Shown one piece after another: positions 1-8,152 of a stretch of DNA of 50,114 nt. A program made the translations under genes and the position numbers. Numbering within the stretch: the stretch's first letter is position 1; each line of letters opens with the position of its first letter. The notes beneath the pieces are model-generated. The model worked only from the letters and a program-made list of their open reading frames with translations. It was not told the origin of the DNA and made no database searches. The stretch is from a virus: positions 1 through 50,114 of the IMG/VR virus record IMGVR_UViG_3300045993_000341; one strand, 5' to 3'.

Positions 1-22
1 CTTTAAAATCTAGATTCATCAT
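1..22 (-). CDS. 5' fragment of a gene cut by the window edge
   Basis: An ATG at 22 overlaps the stop of the dsbA-like gene (TAATG) and opens a frame that runs off the window (MMNLDFK...). In T4 the gene after dsbA is rnh (RNase H), but seven residues are too few to identify it. Confidence 0.35.
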
Positions 23-303
23 TACTCCTGTGGTCCGAAGACTTTTTCATACAATTCAACAATGTTTTCTTGGTCAACTGACACGGCAGCCAAGTTCTGC
101 TTATGGTAAATCTTTGCCATCTTGACGAGGTAACCCTTAGGCAACTCAGAGCCAGTGGAAAGATCGGCAAATAGATTCTTGAGAAAATCCTTTTCACCTT
201 CAATTCGGGTAAACGATGCGGAAGCCTCTTGCATTGCATCTTTGATAGCCTTCAGGACGATTGGGTCATTGGGCATTGTGATTTGGTTGGTTTCGACGAT
301 CAT
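22..303 (-). CDS. dsbA: DsbA-like double-stranded DNA-binding protein (late transcription)
   Basis: 93 aa. In T4 DsbA is a small DNA-binding protein associated with late promoters. The C-terminal half aligns with T4 DsbA: a YHKxN segment near residue 66 followed by IVELYEKVFG at the end (T4 has VVELYDTVF). Length matches T4 (89 aa). The gene follows a small ORF in the place T4 gives to gene 33, so this looks like the conserved 33-dsbA late-transcription block. Confidence 0.75.
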   Translation of the reverse strand: MIVETNQITMPNDPIVLKAIKDAMQEASASFTRIEGEKDFLKNLFADLSTGSELPKGYLVKMAKIYHKQNLAAVSVDQENIVELYEKVFGPQE

Positions 304-327
304 AATATGTTCACTTCTTTCTTGGGG

Positions 328-558
328 TTACAAACTATATAGCATTTTGATTAACTGGTTTACTTCCTCTTCCTTCGTAAAGAACTGAAGTTTGAAGTTG
401 GATTCCAGCATATCCTGAACCACTATCAGGAATGTTTTCTCAGTCACATCATTGTCCATCATGGACAATTTGACCAGGAACCGATTGTTAATAAGAAATT
501 TCTTAGACTTAATCAGTTCCTGGAAATGACTTTGCGGTTTTTTAGTTTTCTTTTCCAT
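328..558 (-). CDS. Small protein, positional candidate for late co-activator gp33
   Basis: 76 aa, basic N terminus (MEKKTKKPQ), mostly helical and rich in Leu/Phe, ending in a hydrophobic tail (LIKMLYSL). T4 gp33 lies directly upstream of dsbA and uses a hydrophobic C-terminal tail to contact the sliding clamp; position and tail fit that role. I do not see enough sequence identity to be sure, and the protein is shorter than T4 gp33 (112 aa). Confidence 0.4.
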   Translation of the reverse strand: MEKKTKKPQSHFQELIKSKKFLINNRFLVKLSMMDNDVTEKTFLIVVQDMLESNFKLQFFTKEEEVNQLIKMLYSL

Positions 559-593
559 ATAGGTACCAATCGTTGATACCCATATTTAATAGA

Positions 594-1031
594 TTACTTG
601 ATTGCAATCATTGATGGCTTGGTTTTCTCGGGAACCAGTTTGGTTAAACTAATTGTAAGAATTCCATCTGCCATTTGAGCATCGGTCACCTTGATGTTGG
701 TCTCAAGCAGGAATCTGCGTTCAAAATTGCGTTGAGCAATTCCGTTCCAGATCCATTTTTGACCAGCCATATCGGCAGTCTTGCTCTTTTCACCTTTAAC
801 AATCAGGGTGTTATCAGGTCCATTTTCGAGAGTTACCTCTGACTTGGAGTAACCAGCCAGAGCAATTTCGATTGCATAATTATTTTCAGATGTCTCAATG
901 ATGTTGTAAGGAGGAAACGAACTTTGTGGTTGTTTACCTTCATAGAACACCGAGAGTCGGTCCGTGAGGGTTTGAGCACCAATAAAATCTTTGTAAAGAT
1001 TGTTGATGACGGAAGGGTCGAGATATGCCAT
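594..1031 (-). CDS. hsp20: Hsp20/IbpA-type small heat-shock chaperone
   Basis: 145 aa, ATP-independent holdase of the alpha-crystallin family. A beta-rich alpha-crystallin domain spans about residues 42-140, with the family pattern PPYNI near the domain start, the AIEIALAGYSKSEV strand pair and the DGILTISL motif near the C terminus. The final IAIK resembles the I-x-I/V tail that seats into neighbouring subunits. Hsp20 genes are common in T4-like cyanophages and relatives, where they are thought to help virion assembly or folding late in infection. Confidence 0.85.
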   Translation of the reverse strand: MAYLDPSVINNLYKDFIGAQTLTDRLSVFYEGKQPQSSFPPYNIIETSENNYAIEIALAGYSKSEVTLENGPDNTLIVKGEKSKTADMAGQKWIWNGIAQRNFERRFLLETNIKVTDAQMADGILTISLTKLVPEKTKPSMIAIK

Positions 1032-1105
1032 GTTAAACTCCTATAAGCAAGTTTTTTCTTCAATTTACTACAGACCCCGAAGGCATCTATAGATTCAGGG
1101 TGGAA

Positions 1106-1516
1106 TTACCCTAAATTCTTTGTCCGGTTACCCAGAGTGTACTTAGCAATCAGTGACCATTCTTTTTTCTCTTTGAACGGTACTATTTTTATCTCTGAAA
1201 CAGACGACAAAAATTCGATATCAGCTTTATTTAATACGGCACAGAGGCCCCATTGCCCTAAAAATTTGGAAATTGTATTCCGTCTACGATAATCATCTTC
1301 AGAAATGTCGGCCGTTTTGCCGTCAAGTAGAAAAAGTTCCTTAAAGTGTACAATGTAGTATTTGCCCTGTTTGTGCAGGATATGACATGTCTGAAATAAG
1401 GTTTTGTTTTTCTTAGAGGGGATTCCTATTCTGGTTAGTGTTTCTTTAATTAGCAAAAATGAATCAGGTTTGTCTAAAGTAATTTCTACACCAACGCTAG
1501 GTTTTTGTTCTTTCAT
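1106..1516 (-). CDS. regA: RegA translational repressor
   Basis: 136 aa. RegA binds the start regions of early phage mRNAs and blocks initiation. The match to T4 RegA is strong: VEITLDKPDSFLLIKETLTR near the N terminus, then TCHILHKQGKYYIVHFKELF, RRRNTISKFLGQWGL and a KYTLGN ending. I start at the ATG at 1516, not at upstream in-frame codons, because GGGAAG lies 9 nt before it and the alignment begins there. The start overlaps the end of gp62 by 20 nt. The protein has about ten extra residues at each end compared with T4 (122 aa). Confidence 0.93.
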   Translation of the reverse strand: MKEQKPSVGVEITLDKPDSFLLIKETLTRIGIPSKKNKTLFQTCHILHKQGKYYIVHFKELFLLDGKTADISEDDYRRRNTISKFLGQWGLCAVLNKADIEFLSSVSEIKIVPFKEKKEWSLIAKYTLGNRTKNLG

Positions 1517-1907
1517 TATTATTCTTCCCACCATGTTTGTCCAGTTCAGCTTGTACTGCTTCCGGACCAAGTAATTTATAAATTTCTGTACCACGCTTAG
1601 TAGACACATTCATCCGAGAACAAATATACTCTACATGGTCAGTATTTAAGGTAGAAGATTCCTTCTTGGACCACATCTTTTGGAATGCACGATTCTGTGG
1701 AATTCCCTTTAGATAAAAATCATACTGGATCTTTTTATCTAACCCAGAATATTTATCCATGCACTCAGCAAAAAGAACAGTCCGATCAGAGTTAGAAAGA
1801 ATCCGATTTACCATGAACGGAGCATATTCTTTGTTGAACAGCTCGTCAGTGGTGTACAGATCTTCCTTAGTCTGAAGGATAGATTTTGCAATGTCAAATG
1901 GGCTCAT
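1497..1907 (-). CDS. 62: Clamp loader small subunit gp62
   Basis: 136 aa. With four copies of gp44 it forms the clamp loader that places gp45 on DNA. Recognisable gp62 features are the APFMVNRILS motif (about residues 29-38), LFAECMDKY, and KGIPQNRAFQKMWSKK. It is shorter than T4 gp62 (187 aa). Its ATG overlaps the gp44 stop (ATGA), as in T4, which keeps the two subunits translationally coupled. Confidence 0.88.
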   Translation of the reverse strand: MSPFDIAKSILQTKEDLYTTDELFNKEYAPFMVNRILSNSDRTVLFAECMDKYSGLDKKIQYDFYLKGIPQNRAFQKMWSKKESSTLNTDHVEYICSRMNVSTKRGTEIYKLLGPEAVQAELDKHGGKNNNERTKT

Positions 1908-2842
1908 TGGAATTGGCAGTCACGCATGACTTGGATGCAGAAGGCGGCATTGTTAATTTCTTGATCAATCGAATGTGAAGCCTTGAACTGGGATTCACCG
2001 ATCAGAAGAATCAACTGAGGGATAGATTGTGGAATTAGCAGTCCAGCAATTTTGTCATAGAACAAACGATAGAACTGAGACGAATCCATCTGGTTATTAG
2101 CAATCCACTGGCGAACCTTGGTGAATGATTTTTCCTTCAGGAAGCCTGCAAGTTCGTTAATGCCAGTATCATCAATAGTAGCCAAAATGCCGGAATCAAT
2201 AGTACCAGATGACGAATAACGTTGAAGCTCAACAATCGTCTTACGGAAGTCAGGAAAGTTCTTCGAGACCAAACCTGCCACAGATTTCTTATCATACGTC
2301 ACACCCTCGGAATCCAATACTTTACACGCAGATTTGAACATCTGAGCCATTGCCGTTTGTTTTTCATCCTTAGAGAATTTGAAGTCAATACGAGTCAGAC
2401 GAGATTGCAGAGGGGAGATGATACGCTCAGGGAAATTACACGTGAAGATAAACAGAGCATTCGAGCTGAATTCATCCAAGAATCCACGAAGTGCCGGCAT
2501 AACCGATGTGGGATTCAAGTAATCTGCTTCGTCCAGAACCACAATTTTCTTGGAGTCCGTGAATGAAACGGTAGAAACAAATTGTGTTATTTTAGTACGA
2601 AGTGTGTCAATGTTGCCATCCAATGATGCATTGATAAACAACACATCAGCGTCAAGGAAGCCAGAGATGGCATAAGCACACGTTGTTTTGCCTGTGCCTG
2701 GAGGGCCACAGAATAGATAATTTGGAAGATTACCGGACTCTAATTGTTCCTTTAGCATCTTCTTCACTGTTGCTGGAAGAACCGTATCGTCAATAGTCTT
2801 GGGACGATATTTATGTTCCCAAACTTGATTCTCAAAACTCAT
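1904..2842 (-). CDS. 44: Clamp loader ATPase gp44
   Basis: 312 aa AAA+ ATPase, the large clamp-loader subunit. It starts with WEHKYRPKTIDD, has Walker A GPPGTGKT (about residues 46-53), Walker B VVLDEAD (about 102-108) and an arginine-finger region LQSRLTRIDF (about 147-156). The C-terminal helical collar follows. Length matches T4 gp44 (319 aa). Order gp45-gp44-gp62-regA on one strand is the T4 order. Confidence 0.95.
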   Translation of the reverse strand: MSFENQVWEHKYRPKTIDDTVLPATVKKMLKEQLESGNLPNYLFCGPPGTGKTTCAYAISGFLDADVLFINASLDGNIDTLRTKITQFVSTVSFTDSKKIVVLDEADYLNPTSVMPALRGFLDEFSSNALFIFTCNFPERIISPLQSRLTRIDFKFSKDEKQTAMAQMFKSACKVLDSEGVTYDKKSVAGLVSKNFPDFRKTIVELQRYSSSGTIDSGILATIDDTGINELAGFLKEKSFTKVRQWIANNQMDSSQFYRLFYDKIAGLLIPQSIPQLILLIGESQFKASHSIDQEINNAAFCIQVMRDCQFQ

Positions 2843-2887
2843 AATAAAATTTTTCCTTTGTCACATTAGTAGGACATTACACCGTTA

Positions 2888-2951
2888 ATGTATCAAATAC
2901 GATACATACACATAGATCGGTACAAGAACACACATTCCATACCGATCTATG
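2888..2951 (-). other. Two hairpins between the clamp and clamp-loader genes
   Basis: In the 115-nt gap between gp45 and gp44 there is a 7-bp hairpin (2888-2894 with 2901-2907) and a perfect 12-bp hairpin (2911-2922 with 2940-2951). Neither is followed by a T-run on the minus strand, so they look like RNA processing or stabilising structures rather than terminators. They may set different levels of clamp and loader mRNA. Confidence 0.55.
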
Positions 2952-2957
2952 ATCACA

Positions 2958-3617
2958 TTAAGACCAGGAAGAGTTCTTTTCGTTCGCGATGTAGATTTCG
3001 TAGTTGATCGTCTTGGAAACGAACTGAGCAATCTTCTTGGAACTCAGATTGACTTCATAGATGCTTGGGGGCATTTTCAGATTTTCCAACTTGATGTACG
3101 AAGAGAATGACTGATCGGTCGTTCCGACTTCAACCGCAAAGGTGTTTGAGCTTGGATTCTTTGGGTCCAGAACCGTACAAGTAATAGACGAACCATCACC
3201 TTGAATGAGCAAATCTGTAGCCGAAAGAACAGAACCTGCCTTGATCAACGACTTCAGATCTTCCTCGGAGAGTTCAAACGAAGCATCAGTCTTGGGCATC
3301 TTGATAGCCTTGTCCGGATAGTCCAGAACTTCGGAAGCCGCAAAGACATATTGCACTTTGTTCTTACCTTGGGAAATGGTGACCGAATTGTCATTCAGGG
3401 TAAACTCGGGATCAGTAAACAAAGATACTACACCCAGGAATTCTGGCAGATTGTAGATGCCGAACTCTTGTTCAAACTCATCCTCGACTGTGGCTGTAAC
3501 AAAAATGTTCTTGGCAACAGTTCGTGTCGTAAGAACCTTGCCAGCCTTGATCAGAATGTTCTGATTGATAGATGAGAAGTTACGAAGCACTTCAAGAGTT
3601 TGTTTGGATAATTTCAT
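2958..3617 (-). CDS. 45: Sliding clamp gp45
   Basis: 219 aa. Trimeric processivity clamp for the phage polymerase and platform for late transcription. It begins MKLSKQTLEVLRNFSSIN, the T4 gp45 N terminus, and has the LKMPPSIYEV segment near residue 180. An in-frame ATG six codons upstream exists (3635), but AAGGA lies 8 nt before the ATG at 3617 and the family alignment begins there, so I use 3617. A promoter of the window's consensus lies directly upstream. Confidence 0.92.
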   Translation of the reverse strand: MKLSKQTLEVLRNFSSINQNILIKAGKVLTTRTVAKNIFVTATVEDEFEQEFGIYNLPEFLGVVSLFTDPEFTLNDNSVTISQGKNKVQYVFAASEVLDYPDKAIKMPKTDASFELSEEDLKSLIKAGSVLSATDLLIQGDGSSITCTVLDPKNPSSNTFAVEVGTTDQSFSSYIKLENLKMPPSIYEVNLSSKKIAQFVSKTINYEIYIANEKNSSWS

Positions 3618-3648
3618 TGGGAGAGTCCTTTTCATGATAAGATAGTTA

Positions 3649-3677
3649 ATTATAAACCAAATAGAAACGAAAGTAAA
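3649..3677 (-). promoter_or_regulatory. Promoter upstream of gp45
   Basis: -10 TATAAT (3649-3654) and -35 TTTACT (3672-3677), 17-bp spacer, reading toward gp45. Confidence 0.65.
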
Positions 3678-3679
3678 AT

Positions 3680-3859
3680 CTATTCTTTACAGGTTATTGT
3701 ATATGGCGGCTGTGTAGGCCAATTTGGTGTTTCAGGGACGAAAGTTGGTCGAACTGCTGGTGGTCCGAAATGAACCAAATGCGCAGTTCGTCCCTCAACG
3801 ATCACAAGCCGTTCTCGTAGCTCGTTGAGTTCTTTTCTTAGTTGTTCTACTTCGGTCAC
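3680..3859 (-). CDS. Small GTG-start protein, coiled coil then Pro-rich tail
   Basis: 59 aa. The GTG start overlaps the UDP-glucose dehydrogenase stop as GTGA, the coupling pattern used throughout this region, and the frame stays open to TAG at 3680. Residues 1-22 form a charged heptad-like helix (EQLRKELNELRERL); the rest is Pro/Thr-rich (FGPPAVRP, PNWPTQPPY). No family recognised. Confidence 0.55.
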   Translation of the reverse strand: MTEVEQLRKELNELRERLVIVEGRTAHLVHFGPPAVRPTFVPETPNWPTQPPYTITCKE

Positions 3860-4683
3860 AGTGAGTAGCTTACGTTTTGATCTTTTTCACGAGAATCAAG
3901 TTCGTACTGAGAACGGATAATATTGTTGGTGCGGACAACTTCATTCAGCACGGTAAACTCGTTGTTTGCATACCGGATGAATGCAGCAGTATCCTTGGTG
4001 AAACATGCACCACCAAAGCCGTACCGGCCATCTGGGCCCGGGACAGTAGTATGGGAAGGTCCGATACGTGGATCGTTACCAATAGCGGCTACGACTTCGG
4101 AGTAGTTTGCACCATTCTTAGCACAGATAGCTTGGAACTGATTCCAGAACAGGACCTTAGCCGATAGGAAGGTATTCATACCGTACTTCACAAATGAAGC
4201 TTCAGGAGCCGTCATGTGGAAAGTTGCAGCAGGTTTGCAAATGGAGTAATTTGTGTAAATACTTTCCAGTTTCTTCGTCATGATGATGTCGCCACCATAC
4301 ACGTTCGAGATTGGATTTTCAAAGTCCCAGTTTGCGTTGCGCTCAGTGAGGAACTCTGGGTTGTAAATGAAGTTTGGATATTCATCGGCCAAGCGTTGCA
4401 CAATATCTGGAACCACGGTAGATTTCAGGACCAACAGTGTGTCCATATCTTTCAGAGCTGCCATTGTGGATTCTACAATTGAAGAATCAATAGCACCAGA
4501 GGCAGACATAGGAGTCGGCACGGCAATGAATACTACATCGAGCTTCATGTTCTTCATCACTGAAATATCTACACCGCGATCGAGTTTAGGATCTACGATG
4601 AACAAGTTGTTGTTCTGGAAGCCGTGTGCTACAGCCTTGCCTACGAACCCATATCCGACCACACCAATATTAAGTTTACTCAT
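3856..4683 (-). CDS. ugd: UDP-glucose/GDP-mannose dehydrogenase family enzyme
   Basis: 275 aa. NAD-dependent four-electron oxidation of UDP-glucose to UDP-glucuronate is the likely reaction. The Rossmann motif GVVGYGFVGKAV is at residues 7-18, the central dimer and substrate region includes NPEFLTERNA, and the catalytic cysteine sits in GFGGACFTKD (about residues 223-232). It is shorter than cellular Ugd (about 390 aa) because the C-terminal UDP-binding domain is reduced. The gene lies directly after a UDP-glucuronate decarboxylase gene, so the two steps to UDP-xylose are adjacent. Confidence 0.85.
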   Translation of the reverse strand: MSKLNIGVVGYGFVGKAVAHGFQNNNLFIVDPKLDRGVDISVMKNMKLDVVFIAVPTPMSASGAIDSSIVESTMAALKDMDTLLVLKSTVVPDIVQRLADEYPNFIYNPEFLTERNANWDFENPISNVYGGDIIMTKKLESIYTNYSICKPAATFHMTAPEASFVKYGMNTFLSAKVLFWNQFQAICAKNGANYSEVVAAIGNDPRIGPSHTTVPGPDGRYGFGGACFTKDTAAFIRYANNEFTVLNEVVRTNNIIRSQYELDSREKDQNVSYSL

Positions 4684-4710
4684 GATTTTCCTTTCAAGTT
4701 TGTTATGTAT

Positions 4711-5661
4711 CTATTTAGTCAAAGATCTAAAGTAGGCAATTGTCTTTGCCAGACCTTCATCGAGCATAATCTCTGGTTCCCAGTTAAGAATTTCCTTAGC
4801 CTTTGAGATATCTGGACGACGTTGCTTTGGATCATCAACCGGCATATCTTTAAATGCCAGTACTGAACGAGTACCAGTTTGCTCGCGAATCTTTTCAATA
4901 AGTTCCATGAGGGTAAACTCATTTGGATTACCGATGTTCACGGGTTCGATGAAATCATCTGGAGTTTCATCCATCAGCTTACGGAAACCACGGATCAGAT
5001 CAGATACGTAGCAGAATGAACGAGTCTGTTTGCCTAAACCGTATACAGTGAATGGCTCATGCTTCAGTGCTTGCATGATAAAGTTAGATACAACACGACC
5101 ATCCTTAGGATCCATATTCGGACCATAGGTGTTGAAGATACGGACGATCTTGATAGGAACACCAAACTGCTTCGAGAAGTCAGTCATCATGGTTTCTGCA
5201 GCACGTTTACCTTCGTCATAGCAAGAGCGTGGGCCCACGGTGTTCACGTTACCGAAGTAAGATTCTACTTGAGGGTGAACAAATGGATCACCGTAGACTT
5301 CTGATGTCGATGCTTGGAATACTTTGCACCCTGGATAGTGATAAGCATAATCCAAAGCATTCTCGACACCCTTCAGTGATGTCATCAAAGTCTTATACCG
5401 ATCTGCCATATAAGCAGGTGGAGAAGCTGGACAAGCCAAATTGTAAATTTCATCAAATGGTGTACGGAGATCCAAATACGAATTACGAACATCACGAATG
5501 TGGAACTTTAAATTTAGATTACTTTCTAAATGGTCCAAATTGTTGAGACTCCCAGTTGAGAGATTGTCAATGCCTGTGACATGATAGCCATCAGCAAGGA
5601 GAGAGTTCACAAGATGTGAACCGAGAAAACCAGCAGCGCCAGTAACTAAAACTTTTTTCAT
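4711..5661 (-). CDS. uxs: UDP-glucuronate decarboxylase (UDP-xylose synthase), SDR family
   Basis: 316 aa extended short-chain dehydrogenase. It has GAAGFLG (NAD binding, near the N terminus), the STSEVYGDP strand, the catalytic YxxxK as YDEGK (about residue 150), and the RIFNTYGPNM and DPKQRRPDISKAK motifs of the UXS/RmlB group. Known UXS enzymes convert UDP-glucuronate to UDP-xylose; a related 4-epimerase or UDP-arabinose route cannot be excluded. I start at ATG 5661, preceded by GGGGTGA; an in-frame GTG at 5667 is possible. Confidence 0.83.
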   Translation of the reverse strand: MKKVLVTGAAGFLGSHLVNSLLADGYHVTGIDNLSTGSLNNLDHLESNLNLKFHIRDVRNSYLDLRTPFDEIYNLACPASPPAYMADRYKTLMTSLKGVENALDYAYHYPGCKVFQASTSEVYGDPFVHPQVESYFGNVNTVGPRSCYDEGKRAAETMMTDFSKQFGVPIKIVRIFNTYGPNMDPKDGRVVSNFIMQALKHEPFTVYGLGKQTRSFCYVSDLIRGFRKLMDETPDDFIEPVNIGNPNEFTLMELIEKIREQTGTRSVLAFKDMPVDDPKQRRPDISKAKEILNWEPEIMLDEGLAKTIAYFRSLTK

Positions 5662-5663
5662 AT

Positions 5664-5900
5664 TCACCCCATCAAATTTTCAAGAGACATTTCATCATCA
5701 TAAACTTCAGGAAAATCAATTTTCTTAATGCAACTTTTTGTAATAGCCTTCAGACGAGGCTGGTCAATAAGTGTAGCAAAATCATGAAGATCTTCCTTAC
5801 TTCTAAATCTTATCATAATAGTATAGCCTGTAAAATCTTTTGGGATAAACTCAGGTCGTACCGTTACTTCTTCTACTTCATTTTCAAAATCATCAAACAT
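5664..5900 (-). CDS. Small protein, paralogue of the next gene upstream
   Basis: 78 aa, function unknown. The central segment (FRSKEDLHDFATLIDQPRL, then TKSCIKKIDFP) matches the 98-aa neighbour at 5902-6198 in order and spacing, so the pair arose by tandem duplication. Similar small domains ending in KSIWYP-like motifs sit near glycosyltransferase and ParB-like genes in other phages (from memory). Acidic N terminus. Confidence 0.7.
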   Translation of the reverse strand: MFDDFENEVEEVTVRPEFIPKDFTGYTIMIRFRSKEDLHDFATLIDQPRLKAITKSCIKKIDFPEVYDDEMSLENLMG

Positions 5901-5901
5901 C

Positions 5902-6198
5902 TTATACCTCTACCCAGACGTACTTACCGTTAGAACCGCGTTCGCCACCTTCGAGGGGAGGATACCAAATGGATTTAGTAGAACGCTTAGCGGGGGCTTT
6001 GAGCTGTGGCTCATCGACCAAGTCAGCAAACTTGTCCAAAGCTTCTTTATCCTTGATATTCACAACCAGAATGAAAGGTGCCTCGTTGTTTTCCTGTTCG
6101 TAGAAGGGAAGATCATACCAGCCACCTGGTTCAAATCCATCCTCCTGCCCGGTCAGACAAAATAGATCAATGTCTGGATTTTTCAATTTCGTAACCAT
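5902..6198 (-). CDS. Small protein with TKSIWYP motif, paralogue of 5664-5900
   Basis: 98 aa. It has an alpha/beta segment IKDKEALDKFADLVDEPQL followed by TKSIWYPPLE, a pattern I recognise from small phage proteins next to TET-associated glycosyltransferase-type genes. The start overlaps the stop of the glycosyltransferase gene (TAATG), so it is co-translated with it. Catalytic activity is not evident; an accessory or DNA-binding role is inference. Confidence 0.7.
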   Translation of the reverse strand: MVTKLKNPDIDLFCLTGQEDGFEPGGWYDLPFYEQENNEAPFILVVNIKDKEALDKFADLVDEPQLKAPAKRSTKSIWYPPLEGGERGSNGKYVWVEV

Positions 6199-7124
6199 TA
6201 CTTCACTCCAAATTCTGCTTCAAGGTAGTTGTCTGTATTTAGTACAGTGTACTTCGAGGTGATATCATCCTCATTAGACAACTTAACCAATTTTAAACCA
6301 TAAGCATTGGGATCACGAGAAATTTTTGCATCGGCGCGTAGCTTAAGCTTATTGTTCCGTTGGAATGAAGAATAGTCAACTGAGTGGTGCCAACGTCCCC
6401 ATTTCTGAGTAATTTCTACTACATCTGGATGTTGGTCATACAGACTCTTGGCAAATGTGTACCGATTGTCAAACTCTTGAGTATTTCCCAGTTTATAGAT
6501 TTCCTCAGTGTTGCCGCCCTTCATAGTCAGTGTAGCTGCTTTACCACAAGTAAACTGATTCAGTAGAACCGTGCAATTGCCGTCCTTCAGGATTCGTAGT
6601 GAAAGATCCGTATCCTCATTGTACCGACCACGCCATCGGTGTTCGACTGAGTTGTCAAGCAAGATGCACGAGTAGATTCTAGTGTTCAAATAGTAAGGAG
6701 CCTTCTTGACGAACGAAGGTGTGAAGTAATGGTAGTTCAGACCAGACATCTTCACGTTTTCAAATCGGTCAGTAAAATCCTCACAGACTCGGAATGGAGC
6801 AGTAGAGCGGACACGCAGCTTAGAATTCTTGTGCAGACGGTAAAGGTACCGAATATTGTCATCAAGAATCCAGTGGCGTTTATGACCCTCAGAGATGGAA
6901 TGTTCCCAGACCCAATTACGAGCTGGGATGCCACCTTGACCAAGATTGGAAAATGGAAGCACTAGGATTTTCTTGGGATCAATCACAGCCGCATAAGCAT
7001 CATACTCTTGCGGTTCAATGACGATTCGATAATCTGCACCTATCTCTTCAAGAGTACGAGAGGTCATCCGGGATTCGGACCGACCCTTGGAAATGATATA
7101 GATTGGATAGCGTGTCTGCTTCAT
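6198..7124 (-). CDS. Probable TET-associated (GREB1-like) glycosyltransferase
   Basis: 308 aa. GT-A-like fold signs are YPIYIISKGR at the N terminus (the S-x-GR motif of the TAGT/GREB1 family), ILDDNI (about residue 90, a DxD-like metal/sugar-nucleotide motif) and GRYNEDTDLSLRIL (about residue 170, the acidic ED.DL motif). The TAGT family was described next to TET/JBP oxygenases and hydroxymethyl-base phages, where it is thought to glycosylate hydroxymethylpyrimidines in DNA. The adjacent UDP-xylose pathway fits a sugar-donor supply. The substrate is inference. Confidence 0.65.
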   Translation of the reverse strand: MKQTRYPIYIISKGRSESRMTSRTLEEIGADYRIVIEPQEYDAYAAVIDPKKILVLPFSNLGQGGIPARNWVWEHSISEGHKRHWILDDNIRYLYRLHKNSKLRVRSTAPFRVCEDFTDRFENVKMSGLNYHYFTPSFVKKAPYYLNTRIYSCILLDNSVEHRWRGRYNEDTDLSLRILKDGNCTVLLNQFTCGKAATLTMKGGNTEEIYKLGNTQEFDNRYTFAKSLYDQHPDVVEITQKWGRWHHSVDYSSFQRNNKLKLRADAKISRDPNAYGLKLVKLSNEDDITSKYTVLNTDNYLEAEFGVK

Positions 7125-7132
7125 GTTTTTCC

Positions 7133-7576
7133 TTAGACGTATTTAGTCAAGTCTGGTGCAACGTAATTCTTACCTTTGCCAATCTTGCCACCAGGCTGAA
7201 TGACTGCCTTACCATCTTCAAACTTAGAGTCGTTTGAATTCAGCACTTCGTCATCGGCACCATTCTTGTCAAATCCTGCAAGGAATGCAACACCGTTCAG
7301 AGTCACATCAATGTCGCAGAGAGCATCCAAACATGCTACACGATCTTGTGTGCCAAGTTGTTTGCCGTTCTTCTTGAGTTCGTTGCCGATCTTGTGCATC
7401 ATTGCAGCTACCATACGAAGGTCAATGTTACCATCCGTATAGTCAACGAAGCGAACTGACTCGAAGAACTCAGCCATTTCTTCGATCATGACTCCAGATT
7501 GGACAGAGAAGGATTCTCCAGAAGGTTCTTTTCCTGCAACCTTGAGCCAGTTGGAGACGCGGTCATAATTTCTCAT
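7133..7576 (-). CDS. MazG-like all-alpha nucleotide pyrophosphohydrolase
   Basis: 147 aa, all-alpha NTP pyrophosphatase superfamily. The metal-binding pattern is EEMAEFFESV (about residues 31-40) and DALCDIDVTLNG (about 84-95), an ExxE...ExxD-type arrangement. The C-terminal stretch (GGKIGKGKNY) is shared with other phage members. Phage MazG-like enzymes hydrolyse (d)NTPs or alarmones; substrate not predictable here. Confidence 0.72.
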   Translation of the reverse strand: MRNYDRVSNWLKVAGKEPSGESFSVQSGVMIEEMAEFFESVRFVDYTDGNIDLRMVAAMMHKIGNELKKNGKQLGTQDRVACLDALCDIDVTLNGVAFLAGFDKNGADDEVLNSNDSKFEDGKAVIQPGGKIGKGKNYVAPDLTKYV

Positions 7577-7584
7577 TGTTTTCC

Positions 7585-8100
7585 TTATTTAGATTGTTTG
7601 TTCATTACATCGATGATATACTGTGCCTGATAGGTAGCATCATCTAGAGCGTTGTGGTAAGTACCTTGCCGAACTGTGTCAGCCTTAAACATTGCCTTGA
7701 ATGTCCGGAAACATCTAGCATGTAGGTACTTCCAAGGATGTTGTATATTTAGCGCGGAATAGTTTGCTTCCATGATCACAAGGTCGAAGTCTGGACCACA
7801 AGCCCAAGTGGGAACTGATTTGGTTCCATACCACTCTGAGAACATTGCTAGAGCTTCCGAAAGAGGAACTCGGTTATGTTTTAGAGCATCAAAGGCTTCA
7901 GGTTTTTGAGTTTTCCACCAGTCAAGAGTAGATTTCTGGAAGTCCAAACCTGCATTTTTAGATGATATAGGATCTACATTGATGTAGAAGGTATCTAGGA
8001 TTTGCTTATCGTTGAATTTTAAAGCACCAATAGAAGCTAGGGCAGCATTCTTTTTAGTAGAGAAAGTTTCAATGTCAATCATTACATCAAAATCGGCCAT
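7585..8100 (-). CDS. dexA: DexA-like 3'-5' exonuclease (DEDD family)
   Basis: 171 aa RNase H-fold exonuclease. DEDD residues are seen as MIDIET near the N terminus, GPDFD near residue 102 and HNALDDA near residue 150. T4 DexA (exonuclease A) is larger, but this Rv2179c-like short form is common in phages. Likely role: degrading single-stranded DNA or RNA ends during host DNA breakdown or repair. Confidence 0.75.
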   Translation of the reverse strand: MADFDVMIDIETFSTKKNAALASIGALKFNDKQILDTFYINVDPISSKNAGLDFQKSTLDWWKTQKPEAFDALKHNRVPLSEALAMFSEWYGTKSVPTWACGPDFDLVIMEANYSALNIQHPWKYLHARCFRTFKAMFKADTVRQGTYHNALDDATYQAQYIIDVMNKQSK

Positions 8101-8152
8101 TTTCTAATCCCTTAGAGTTGTGTTTCATAATAAAGTTTCCTTACAAGGTTTT

